Source of the DNA: Anaerolineae bacterium
Lineage (GTDB): Bacteria; Chloroflexota; Anaerolineae; JAAYZQ01
Assembly: GCA_016926595.1 (NCBI GenBank)
Contig: JAFGOG010000011.1
Coordinates: forward strand, 1 to 29,360
Direction of reading: 5' to 3'
Length of the DNA: 29,360 nt
A model generated the notes under the pieces. It was not told the DNA's origin. It did no database searches and was given only the letters and a program-made list of their open reading frames with translations. Both the position numbers and the translations under genes were made by a program. How positions within the stretch are numbered: the first letter of the stretch is position 1; every line of letters begins with the position of its first letter. Of the stretch, positions 21,973 to 29,360 are shown piece after piece.

Positions 21973-21982
21973 AGCGGGCGGC

Positions 21983-22900
21983 TCAGGAAGGGGCGGTCAG
22001 CAGTGGGGCGACGTCGTCCAGGGTGGGCAGGCCCCGCCGGCCGCCGAGCGTCCGGCAATTGAAGGCAGCTACAGCGTTGGCAAAGGCAGCCGCGCGCGGC
22101 AGCTCCCAGCCCTGTAACATGGCGTAGATGAACCCGCCGTGAAAGGCGTCGCCCGCCCCAGTGGTGTCCACTGCCTGCACCGGGCAGGCCGGTATCCGCC
22201 AATGGCCGTCCGCCGTCCAGGCCTGGCAGCCCCGCTCTCCCTGGGTCACAACCACCACCGCCGGCCCCAGCGCCAGCAGCGACCGGGCGGCGTCCTCCAG
22301 GCCCGACCGGCCGGTATAGGCCACCGGGAACTGCTCGGACACAACCAGCCAGTCCACCAGCGGCAGCAGCTCCTCCAGGCCCGGCCGGGGATGGTTGCCG
22401 TCGAAGCAGACCTTTACGCCGGCCTGCCTGGCCCAGCGGGCCGCCTGTACGGCCGCCGGCAGGAACTGGCCGTCGAGGTGCAGCGCGCGAGCCGCCCGGA
22501 TGTAGGCCCGGTCGGCGTCGTCGAGGACCAAGTCGGCGGCCTCTACCCGGGGCTGGCACAGGATGGCCCGCCCGCCGGTGGCCTGGTGGACCAGGATCAG
22601 GCAGCGGTTGGTGCCCACCCCGCCCTCCAGGCGCAGCCTGGACACGTCCACCCCCTCCTGGACAAACAGGTCGCGCAGCCAGCGCCCCTCTGCGTCGTCG
22701 CCCAGCACGCCGACATAGCCGGGCCGCGCTCCCAGCCGGGCCAGCGCGGCCAACGTCGTGCCCACCGGCCCCCCGCCGTCGTAGACCAGATCGTCCAGGT
22801 GGACCATTTGCACATCGTCGAAATCGGGCAGGCGCGGCACGATGGCCAGGATGTCGTAGGCGCAGTACCCCAACCCTACCACGTCGAGGTTGTCATTCAC
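21983..22900 (-). CDS. PfkB/ribokinase-family carbohydrate kinase
   Basis: A 305-residue PfkB-family kinase that transfers the ATP gamma-phosphate to a sugar or nucleoside. The first family motif is [18 protein letters not shown] (about 40-57). The second is [14 protein letters not shown] (244-257) with catalytic Asp251 and the anion hole GAGD. A substrate-side motif GTNRCLILV lies at about 96-104. Adenosine kinase, ribokinase and sulfofructose kinase-like members share these, so the sugar is open. The start is a GTG at 22900, which overlaps the ligA stop by 8 nt (GTGAATGA), indicating translational coupling. Starts upstream in this frame would lie inside ligA. Confidence 0.9.
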   Translation of the reverse strand: MNDNLDVVGLGYCAYDILAIVPRLPDFDDVQMVHLDDLVYDGGGPVGTTLAALARLGARPGYVGVLGDDAEGRWLRDLFVQEGVDVSRLRLEGGVGTNRCLILVHQATGGRAILCQPRVEAADLVLDDADRAYIRAARALHLDGQFLPAAVQAARWARQAGVKVCFDGNHPRPGLEELLPLVDWLVVSEQFPVAYTGRSGLEDAARSLLALGPAVVVVTQGERGCQAWTADGHWRIPACPVQAVDTTGAGDAFHGGFIYAMLQGWELPRAAAFANAVAAFNCRTLGGRRGLPTLDDVAPLLTAPS

Positions 22901-24917
22901 CGGCCATCCGCCTGAGCTCCACCTCGTCGACGACTTTGATCCCCAGCTTGAGCGCCTTGTCCAGCTTGCTGCCGGCCTTTTCGCCGGCCACCAGGTAATC
23001 GGTGCTGCCGCTGACCGCACCGGTCACCTTGCCACCGTGGGCCTGGATCAGCCCGGCGGCCTGCTCGCGGCTGAGCGACGGCAGCGTGCCGGTGATGACA
23101 AAGGTCAGGCCCTGGAGCGGCTGCGCCCCGGCCGGCCGGACCGGCTGAACCGTAGTGCGGACCCCAGCCGCCTTGAGCTTGTCCACCAGCCGCCGGTTCG
23201 GTTCGTGGCTGAACCAGCCGGCGATGCTGTCGGCCAATTTGGGCCCCACGCCCGGCACCTGCCTCAGCTCGTCGGGCGAGGCCGCAGCCAACGCCTCTAA
23301 CGACCGAAAGTGATCCATCAGCGTCTGGGCGTTGACGGCGCCGATGCCCTGGACTCCCAGCGCCCCCAGCAGGCGGCCGGCCGGCCGCTGCTTGCTGGCC
23401 TCGATGGCCGCCAGCAGGTTGCGCACCTTCTTGTCGGCAAACCCCTCCAGCTCCAGGAGCGGCCCGGCGGCCAGGTGGTAGATGTCGGCCACGTCGTGGA
23501 TCAGCCCTTTTTCGACGAACAGCTCCGCCTGGCGGACGCCAAAGCCCTCGATGTCCATCGCTCCCCGGCTGACAAAATGCTCGACAGCCCGCACCAACTG
23601 GGCCGGGCAGGCGGCATTGACGCAGTAATAGGCCACCTCGCCCTCCGCACGCTCCACCGGCTCGCCGCAGACCGGGCAGCGGTCGGGCATCTGCCACGGC
23701 CGCGTACCAGGCGGGCGCAGGTCGAGCACCGGCCCCAGCACCTGGGGGATTACCTCTCCAGCTCGCTTGACGGTGACCATGTCCCCCTCGCGGATGTCCC
23801 GCTCGGCCACGTAATCGGCATTGTGGAGGGTGGCGTGGCTGACGGTGACCCCGCCGATGCGGACCGGCTCCAGCTCGGCCAGGGGGTTCAGGCTGCCGGT
23901 CCGCCCCACGTTGACCACGATCCGCACCAGGCGGGTCACCGCCTCGGATGCCGGGTACTTGAAGGCGACCATGCCCCGCGGCGCGTTGCCCACCGCCCCC
24001 AGCCGCTCCTGGGCGGCGAAATCGTCGATCTTGATCACCAGCCCGTCGGCCTCGAAATTGAGCCGGTCGCGCACCTCCTGCCAACCGGCGACATGCTCCA
24101 CCACCGCTTCGAAATCGGCGAATCGCCGGTTCTGATCGCTGACCGGAAAGCCGATCTCCCGCAAATACTCGAGCGCCGCCCACTGGCTGCGCAACGCCGG
24201 CCCGCCCTCCATCTCCACCACCTGGTAGCAGAACAGGCTCAGCGGCCGCGCAGCCGTGATCGCCGGGTCCAGCACCCGCAGGCTGCCCGCGGCGGTGTTG
24301 CGAGGATTGGCGTAGGTCCGCTTGCCGGCGGCCTCCTGCTCGCGGTTGAACGCCTCGAACGCGTCCAGCGGCATGTAGGCTTCGCCCCGCACCACCAGCC
24401 GGGCCGGCGCCTTGCCCCGCCCGCCGTCCCCGGTGGCCGGGATGCGCAGCGGCAGCGCCTTGACCGTCCTCAGGTTCGGGGTGACGTCCTCACCCCGCAG
24501 CCCGTCGCCGCGCGTCACCCCCAGGCTAAACAGCCCGTCCCGATAGTGCAGCACCACCGTCAGCCCGTCGATCTTGGGCTCGACGACATAGGCCGGCTCT
24601 GGATAGCCGCTGGGCAGCAGCCGCAGAAACCGCTCGCGCCAGGCGCGCAGCTCCTCGGAGCTAAAGGCATTGCTCAGGCTCAGCATCGGCCGCGGGTGCT
24701 CGACGGCGACAAACTCCTCGCGCACCTGCCCCCCCACCCGCTGCGTCGGCGAGTCTGGGGTGATCAGCTCCGGATAGGCCGCCTCCAGCTCCTGCAGCTC
24801 CCGGTACAGCGCGTCGTATGCCCCATCGCTGATCGCCGGATCGTCCAGCACATAATACCGGTAGCTGTGGTAACGCAACTGCTCGCGCAGCTCCTCCGCC
24901 CGCTGCAAAGGGTCCAT
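22893..24917 (-). CDS. ligA: NAD-dependent DNA ligase LigA
   Basis: LigA seals nicks in replication and repair using NAD+. The 674 residues contain the complete set. Domain Ia holds [20 protein letters not shown], which binds NAD. The adenylation domain has nucleophile Lys115 in VVEPKIDGL. The OB domain has [10 protein letters not shown]. The four-cysteine zinc finger is [21 protein letters not shown]. Helix-hairpin-helix repeats include [17 protein letters not shown]-terminal BRCT domain starts at about 597 with [20 protein letters not shown]. Length is normal. The ATG at 24917 follows the kinase stop by 21 nt, with GGAGGAGGG as ribosome binding site. Placement behind a Ser/Thr kinase-ATPase gene and before a sugar kinase is unusual for ligA. 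Confidence 0.97.
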   Translation of the reverse strand: MDPLQRAEELREQLRYHSYRYYVLDDPAISDGAYDALYRELQELEAAYPELITPDSPTQRVGGQVREEFVAVEHPRPMLSLSNAFSSEELRAWRERFLRLLPSGYPEPAYVVEPKIDGLTVVLHYRDGLFSLGVTRGDGLRGEDVTPNLRTVKALPLRIPATGDGGRGKAPARLVVRGEAYMPLDAFEAFNREQEAAGKRTYANPRNTAAGSLRVLDPAITAARPLSLFCYQVVEMEGGPALRSQWAALEYLREIGFPVSDQNRRFADFEAVVEHVAGWQEVRDRLNFEADGLVIKIDDFAAQERLGAVGNAPRGMVAFKYPASEAVTRLVRIVVNVGRTGSLNPLAELEPVRIGGVTVSHATLHNADYVAERDIREGDMVTVKRAGEVIPQVLGPVLDLRPPGTRPWQMPDRCPVCGEPVERAEGEVAYYCVNAACPAQLVRAVEHFVSRGAMDIEGFGVRQAELFVEKGLIHDVADIYHLAAGPLLELEGFADKKVRNLLAAIEASKQRPAGRLLGALGVQGIGAVNAQTLMDHFRSLEALAAASPDELRQVPGVGPKLADSIAGWFSHEPNRRLVDKLKAAGVRTTVQPVRPAGAQPLQGLTFVITGTLPSLSREQAAGLIQAHGGKVTGAVSGSTDYLVAGEKAGSKLDKALKLGIKVVDEVELRRMAGE

Positions 24918-24938
24918 GGCTGTTCCCTCCTCCAGCTT

Positions 24939-27900
24939 TCAATCCGCCGCCAACTGCAACACACGCCGGCGCAACGTCGCGGCCAGTGCGGGGTCCTCAA
25001 GCGTGTCCGCTACCTGCGCCACCTGTTCCTCCGCGGCGCGCCGCCAGCGAGCGGCTTCCCGCTCATCGCCCGCCTGTTGATGCCACGCCGCCAGGGCAAG
25101 GGCGACGCGCCAGCCAGCGGGATGGTTTCCCACCTGGCCGACCGCCGTCCAGGCCGCTTCCAGGCCGGCCCTGGACGCCAGCGCGATGCCGCGCAACGCC
25201 AGCAGCTCGGCCCGCTCCCACTTGCCGATCGCCGCGCCCAGCTCGAGCGCGCGCCCGGCGGCGCTGGCCGCAGTCGCGCGGTCGCCCAGCCCCAACGCCG
25301 CCTGGCCTTGGGCCAGCCAGGCGCGGGCCAGGGCCGGCGGCCGGCCAGCGCGCTGCGCCGCCTCGACCGCCTCTTGGGCATGGGCCACGGCGCCCGCGCC
25401 GTCGCCCCCCGCCAGATCGGCCAGGGCCAGCGCGGCCAGCGCTTCGGCTTTATGCGAGAGCGATTCCCGCCGCCGGGCCAGGGCCAGCGCCTCGGCAGCC
25501 AGGGCGCGGGCGCGAGCCGCATCGCCCAGGTGACGCTCTATCTCGGCCAGCGCCAGGGCATAGCGCGCCGGCTCAATCCGCTCCCCCAGCCGGAGGGACC
25601 CCTCCAGGGCCACCCGGAGGTTCGCCCGCGCCGCTCCCCACTGCCCCAACCGCATCTGGCTGCAGCCCAGCTCGCCCTGAGCGGCAAGCTGGGACCACAG
25701 TTGCCCGGTCTGCTGCGAGATGGCCATCGATTCAGACTGGTAACCGGCCGCGGCGGCATACTCGCCCTGCATATAGAGCACTTCGGCCAGATCGCTCAAC
25801 GTGAACGCCAGGTCCGACAACAGAGTGCCGGGGGCCTGGCGCAGCAGCGCCAGCGCCGCCCGCTGGTGGGCTATACCCTCCTCGACATCGCCGGCCAGGG
25901 CGCACACATTCCCCAGCTCGCGGGTGGCCACGGCGACAAAGCGCAGCATGCCGGCCTGCTCCGCCTGCTCGACGCACCGCCGGAAGGCAAGCCCGGCCTC
26001 GTCCAGGCGGCCCTGGTCCTTGAGGGCAATACCCCGGATCACCTGGGCGTACAACAAGCGCTCAGGCTCCGGGGCCGGTCCAGGCGCCGCCAGGAACTGG
26101 TCACAGATCGCCTCGCTACGGCCTGGCTCGCCGCTCTGAATATAAAAGCTGGCCAGGCTCAGGGCAAAATGAGCGCTCCGCTGCGGCCACCCCTGGGCCT
26201 CGCACAACGCCATCCCCTGGCGGGTCACCGCCTCCACCAACTCCCGTTGAGCCAGGTTGGTGCCCAAAAGCATGGCCGTTCCTAACAGCCGATGCTGCCG
26301 CTCCGGGTCGGGCGGCAGGCTGTCGGCCAGCTTGAGCGCCTGGCGGCAGTGAGCGAGCGCTTCGTGGAAGGCCAGCCGGGCCTGGGCCACCTCGGCAGCC
26401 TGCTCAGCCCAGGCGATCGCTCTATCCAGGTCGCGGGCCAGCTCGTAGTGGCGCGCCAGCTCACCGGCCACCGGATCGGGATCGCCGGTGTGCCGCTGCT
26501 CCAGCGCTTCGGCCACGCGCCGGTGCAGGCGCGTGCGCCGGGCCGGGCTGAGGCCGGCATAGGCCACTTCGCGCATCTTGTCGTGGGAAAAGTCATAGCG
26601 CTCGGCCCCGGCCGTGGGATCCTCGCGGATGACCCTGGCCCGCAGCAGCTCATCGAGCACGTCGAGCAGCGTATCCTCGTCAAAATGCCCGGCCAGCCGC
26701 AGGGTGTCAAAGTCGAACTGACGGCCAATGACGCTGCCCGCCGCCACCGCCGAGCGGGCCGATTCGCTCAGCCGATTGAGGCGGTGCTCCAGGAGGTTGC
26801 GGATGCCGGCCGGCACCCACCACTGGTCGGTCTCGCGGCGGCGCCACTGGCCGCCGGCCCGGTAGATGACACCCTCTTCCACCAAAGCCTTGACGATCTC
26901 TTCGGCGAAAAAGGGGTTGCCCTCCGCCTCGTCGTAGACCAGGCCGCCCAACTGATCGACCGCGGCCAGGTCGCCGAACATGGCGGCCACCATCCACCCG
27001 GTGGCCGCCCTGTCCAGCGGTTCCAGGTCTACGATCTCTACCTGGCGCTGGCGGCTTGACTGGCGTTGCAGGCGGGCCACCGGGTGGTCGCCGGACACCT
27101 CCTCGCTGCGATAGGCGGCGCACAGCAGGACCGGCGCCGCGGCCAGGGTCCGGGTCAAGAATGCGAATAGCTCCAGACTGGCCGCGTCGGCCCACTGCAC
27201 GCCGTCGAGGCAGACAACGGCCGGCGCCTCGACCGTCGCCTGGGCCAACGCGCCCGAGACGGCATGAAACAGGCGAAACTTTTCGGCCTCGGCATCCAGC
27301 ACGGCCGGCGCTGCCGGCGGCGCCAGCGCCGGGTCGGCGGCCAGCTCGGGCAGAAGGGTGACCAACGGCTGGATGCTGGCAGGATCCTGCCAGTGGGGCG
27401 CTGCCTGTCGGTAGCACTGGCTCAGGATCTCGACGAAAGGCTGGTAAGGCAGGCGCTCGGCCTCGTAACTCTTGCCCAGCCACAGACGCAGGCCACTGCC
27501 GGTCGCCAGCTCTTGCACCAACCGCGTCTTGCCCACGCCGGCCTCGCCGCGGACGAAAACCACCGGCCCTTTGCCGCGCATGGCCGCCTGCACGGCCTGC
27601 CGCAGCCGCGCCATCTCTGCCTCGCGGCCAACCAATGGCGCGTGAAAGATCAGCTCGACCCGGGCAGCGTGGGGTTCCAGCAGGTCGTCGGTCGACACCG
27701 TGTCGGCCCAATTGCGAAGGGTAACCAGCGCTTCCTCGGCTGAGGCAGGGCGGTTGGCTGGGTCCTTGGCCATCAGCCGCAGGATCAACCGCTCCCATGA
27801 CGCGGAGACGGTGGGGACGATCTGACGGGGCGGCGTGGGGCTCGAGCCCAACTGCCGGGCCAGGACCGTCACCGGGTCGTCGCCGGCAAAGGGGTGGCGG

Positions 27901-28526
27901 CCGGTCAGCGCCTCGTACAGGATAATGCCCAGCGCATACAGATCGGCGCGGCGGTCCACCACCTGGCCGCGCGCCTGCTCTGGCGCCATGTACAACACCG
28001 TGCCAAGCAGCTCGCCCGCCTGGGTCAGCCGCACATCTGGCCCGGCGATCTGCGCCAGGCCAAAATCAGTCAGCTTGAGATGGTGCGGGGTCTGCGCCGC
28101 CGCCAACAGCACATTCTCCGGCTTGAGGTCACGGTGGACAACACCCTGGGCGTGGATGTAGCTCAGCGCCTGGCAGAGCTGGATCGCTAACGGCAGCAAC
28201 TCGCCGTGGCTCAGCCGGCCGCCGTGACCTTCAATCAGCCCGCGCAGGTCGCCGCCGCCGACATATTCCATCACAAAGAAGGGGCGATCGTCCGCCTGCC
28301 CATAGTCATACACCGATACGACGTGAGGGTGGCTCAGCCCCGCAAGGGCGCGAAACTCGCGGCGGAAACGCCGCTCCTGGTCGTGCAGGCTGGGGCGGGG
28401 CGACAGGACCTTGACCGCCACCGGCTGGTCCGCCTGTTCGTCAAGGGCGCGGTATACCTGGCCCATACCCCCCTGGCCGATGAGCGCTTCCAGGCGGTAG
28501 CGATCCTTTAACCGAGTCCCGATCAC
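24939..28526 (-). CDS. Ser/Thr protein kinase fused to AAA ATPase and TPR-like repeats
   Basis: A 1195-residue soluble regulator. The N-terminal eukaryotic-type kinase (about 8-275) has the glycine loop IGQGGMGQVY, Lys39 in VAVK, the catalytic loop HRDLKPEN (Asp133) and DFG (Asp154). A conserved VGREAEM linker leads to an AAA/STAND ATPase with Walker A GEAGVGKT (327-334) and a Walker B-like CLDGVQWAD. The DNA-repair-like arrangement stops there: the rest, from about 690 onward, is an array of Ala/Leu-rich TPR-like helix pairs. This kinase-ATPase-TPR layout is common in Chloroflexota and related phyla as a signal integrator, though its targets are unknown. There is no membrane segment. The start is taken as the GTG at 28526, which has GGAG 9 nt upstream. 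A GTG at 28541 adds five residues but lacks a ribosome binding site. Confidence 0.88.
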   Translation of the reverse strand: MIGTRLKDRYRLEALIGQGGMGQVYRALDEQADQPVAVKVLSPRPSLHDQERRFRREFRALAGLSHPHVVSVYDYGQADDRPFFVMEYVGGGDLRGLIEGHGGRLSHGELLPLAIQLCQALSYIHAQGVVHRDLKPENVLLAAAQTPHHLKLTDFGLAQIAGPDVRLTQAGELLGTVLYMAPEQARGQVVDRRADLYALGIILYEALTGRHPFAGDDPVTVLARQLGSSPTPPRQIVPTVSASWERLILRLMAKDPANRPASAEEALVTLRNWADTVSTDDLLEPHAARVELIFHAPLVGREAEMARLRQAVQAAMRGKGPVVFVRGEAGVGKTRLVQELATGSGLRLWLGKSYEAERLPYQPFVEILSQCYRQAAPHWQDPASIQPLVTLLPELAADPALAPPAAPAVLDAEAEKFRLFHAVSGALAQATVEAPAVVCLDGVQWADAASLELFAFLTRTLAAAPVLLCAAYRSEEVSGDHPVARLQRQSSRQRQVEIVDLEPLDRAATGWMVAAMFGDLAAVDQLGGLVYDEAEGNPFFAEEIVKALVEEGVIYRAGGQWRRRETDQWWVPAGIRNLLEHRLNRLSESARSAVAAGSVIGRQFDFDTLRLAGHFDEDTLLDVLDELLRARVIREDPTAGAERYDFSHDKMREVAYAGLSPARRTRLHRRVAEALEQRHTGDPDPVAGELARHYELARDLDRAIAWAEQAAEVAQARLAFHEALAHCRQALKLADSLPPDPERQHRLLGTAMLLGTNLAQRELVEAVTRQGMALCEAQGWPQRSAHFALSLASFYIQSGEPGRSEAICDQFLAAPGPAPEPERLLYAQVIRGIALKDQGRLDEAGLAFRRCVEQAEQAGMLRFVAVATRELGNVCALAGDVEEGIAHQRAALALLRQAPGTLLSDLAFTLSDLAEVLYMQGEYAAAAGYQSESMAISQQTGQLWSQLAAQGELGCSQMRLGQWGAARANLRVALEGSLRLGERIEPARYALALAEIERHLGDAARARALAAEALALARRRESLSHKAEALAALALADLAGGDGAGAVAHAQEAVEAAQRAGRPPALARAWLAQGQAALGLGDRATAASAAGRALELGAAIGKWERAELLALRGIALASRAGLEAAWTAVGQVGNHPAGWRVALALAAWHQQAGDEREAARWRRAAEEQVAQVADTLEDPALAATLRRRVLQLAAD

Positions 28527-28562
28527 ACCTCTTTTCTCCACTGTGTCACTGAAAACAGCCCT

Positions 28563-28591
28563 ATTCTATCACCGATCCCCGCCCAAGGCAA
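28563..28591 (-). promoter_or_regulatory. promoter of the kinase-ligA-pfkB operon
   Basis: On the minus strand TTGCCT (28586-28591), a 17-nt spacer and TAGAAT (28563-28568). The transcript would start near 28556, 30 nt before the preferred GTG. Confidence 0.6.
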
Positions 28592-28628
28592 AGGCAGGAG
28601 TAAAGGGCTGAATCGACGCCCAGCCGGA

Positions 28629-29189
28629 TCAGCAGCATTGGCTGCCGACAGTGGCCAGCCACTCGCGCGCGGCGCGTGGCGAGCGCAGGTGCACCACCGC
28701 CAGGTGGGCGTATTCGGGCTGCGCCAGCAGCGCTGGATACTGCCTTCGCCGCCGGCGGTAGGTGGTGAGCCCCCACCACAAGATCGAATCGCGGCTATAG
28801 AAATTGGTCCAGCGTTCCCGGTTGCCGCTCCACAGCTCCTCCTTCGTCGCCGCGCGCCGGACCGTCCGCCGCAGCAACTGGGCCATGGTCACCAGAAAAG
28901 CATAGTCCAACCAGACGGCGGTGTCGGCTCGCCCCCAGACAATGTCGCGCACTGAGCTATAGTTGCCGTCCACCACCCAGGCCTCCCCGGCCAGCGCCTG
29001 GGCCACGCGCGCGCGCAGCACCTCGCGCTCGGCCGGCGTCCAATTGGGGCCCCAGTTCAGCGCGTCCATCTCGACGTGCGGGATCCCCAGCCGCGCGGCG
29101 AGCTGCCGGGCCGTCGTGGTCTTGCCCGACCCCGTCGTCCCGACCACATTGATCCGCCGCCCCAGCCGCCCTCGCCCCAGATTCACCAT
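28629..29189 (-). CDS. P-loop nucleotide kinase-like protein (adenylate kinase/topology-modulation type)
   Basis: A 186-residue P-loop protein with Walker A VVGTTGSGKTT (Gly17-Thr24) near the N-terminus, then ARQLAARLGIPHVEMDALNWGPNW. This reads as a nucleoside-monophosphate-kinase core with an acidic residue in the substrate loop. VVDGNYSSVRDIVWGRADTAVWLDYAF is the region that in this family holds the lid and the second acidic strand. The pattern is that of the small adenylate-kinase-related proteins annotated as DNA topology-modulation (FlaR-like) proteins. The substrate and role are uncertain. The C-terminus is rich in basic residues (YRRRRRQYP). The ATG at 29189 has GAGG about 7 nt upstream. 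A long palindrome lies 18 nt upstream of the start. Confidence 0.82.
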   Translation of the reverse strand: MVNLGRGRLGRRINVVGTTGSGKTTTARQLAARLGIPHVEMDALNWGPNWTPAEREVLRARVAQALAGEAWVVDGNYSSVRDIVWGRADTAVWLDYAFLVTMAQLLRRTVRRAATKEELWSGNRERWTNFYSRDSILWWGLTTYRRRRRQYPALLAQPEYAHLAVVHLRSPRAAREWLATVGSQCC

Positions 29190-29206
29190 ATCAGATCCTC
29201 AATCCC

Positions 29207-29244
29207 CCAGACCTGGCAGGCTTGCAAGATCCTGCCAGGTCTGG
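29207..29244. repeat. 14-bp palindromic repeat
   Basis: CCAGACCTGGCAGG (29207-29220) and CCTGCCAGGTCTGG (29231-29244) are exact reverse complements around CTTGCAAGAT. The loop itself contains the palindrome CTTGCAAG. It lies between two minus-strand genes and resembles AGACCTGGCAGG-type dispersed palindromes of Chloroflexota. It may also act as terminator of the upstream surface-protein gene. Confidence 0.75.
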
Positions 29245-29255
29245 TCCCATCTCCA

Positions 29256-29360
29256 TCACCACGACTTGAGCACAATCGGCAGGTGGACAAAGTAAACCGG
29301 CGTGAACCAGTATCCCCCGCTCACCACGTAGCTGGCGCTGGCCGACATGGGTGGGCTGGC
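29256..29360 (-). CDS. C-terminal end of a secreted/surface protein (partial)
   Basis: The minus-strand frame is open from the window edge to a TGA at 29256-29258. The 34 visible residues include SASYVVSGGYWFTPVYF and end in HLPIVLKSW. Chloroflexota exported proteins, including beta-propeller and repeat-rich ones, very often end with a motif of the kind YLPLVLK, and the SASYVVSGGYW phrase is common just before it. This suggests a surface or secreted protein, but the fold is outside the window. The function of the tail is unknown. Confidence 0.7.
   Translation of the reverse strand, partial: ASPPMSASASYVVSGGYWFTPVYFVHLPIVLKSW

Noticed and set aside
23310..26285. 991-codon plus-strand open frame opposite ligA and the kinase gene
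   Set aside because: Its length results from the codon bias of the two real genes on the other strand. It crosses their boundary and has no recognisable domain.
1..29360. tRNA, rRNA or CRISPR array
   Set aside because: No cloverleaf with a GTTCGA-type T arm, no rRNA core sequence and no regularly spaced repeats of 24-37 nt were recognised.

Overview
The window looks like chromosomal DNA of a member of the Chloroflexota (Anaerolineae/Caldilineae-like). This is inferred from the high G+C content, the Thr/Pro-rich linker in a membrane-anchored FxLYD protein, a Ser/Thr kinase fused to an AAA ATPase and TPRs, a surface protein ending in HLPIVLKSW, GT-C glycosyltransferase content, and dispersed short palindromes and CACTGAAGG-type intergenic repeats. 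A pyruvate:ferredoxin oxidoreductase points to anaerobic or microaerobic carbon metabolism. No rRNA, tRNA, CRISPR array, prophage or intact transposon was seen.

Layout. 1-120: probable tail of an upstream gene with its terminator. 270-1924: a tandem duplication of a promoter plus hotdog (PaaI-like) thioesterase. The left copy is cut off after about 60 codons, and a minus-strand PIN-domain/small-partner cassette with its own terminator sits between the copies. 1936-3815: ROK sugar kinase, then a slipin/SPFH membrane protein. 3871-7510 (minus): GT-C glycosyltransferase and ruvB, then a membrane-anchored FxLYD protein. 7681-12958 (plus): DksA/TraR-like zinc-finger protein, the 1185-residue pyruvate:ferredoxin oxidoreductase behind a structured leader, and a dihydroorotate-dehydrogenase-like protein. 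13085-13810: GNAT protein, convergent with smc. 13815-20464 (minus): smc, a zinc alcohol dehydrogenase-type gene, a membrane-anchored DUF2993-like protein and an NAD-dependent epimerase. 20465-21982: a gene-poor, repeat-rich stretch holding a truncated SIR2-like reading frame, a triple hairpin and a Nudix hydrolase. 21983-28526 (minus): an operon of kinase-AAA-TPR regulator, ligA and a PfkB kinase. 28629-29360 (minus): a P-loop nucleotide kinase-like gene and the C-terminal end of a surface protein.

How it fits together. Most of the window is housekeeping: DNA repair and replication (ruvB, ligA, smc), central metabolism (PFOR, ROK kinase, PfkB) and envelope functions. Twelve promoter-like sequences could be read by eye, eleven with exactly 17-nt spacers and one with 16, and many have a TTGCC-type -35. 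The parts most worth a second look are the broken thioesterase duplication with the PIN cassette, the palindrome-rich leader of PFOR, a terminator-like hairpin between the smc promoter and its start codon, and the hairpin/repeat zone that truncates the SIR2-like frame. I found no clear multi-gene system that is obviously new to science.
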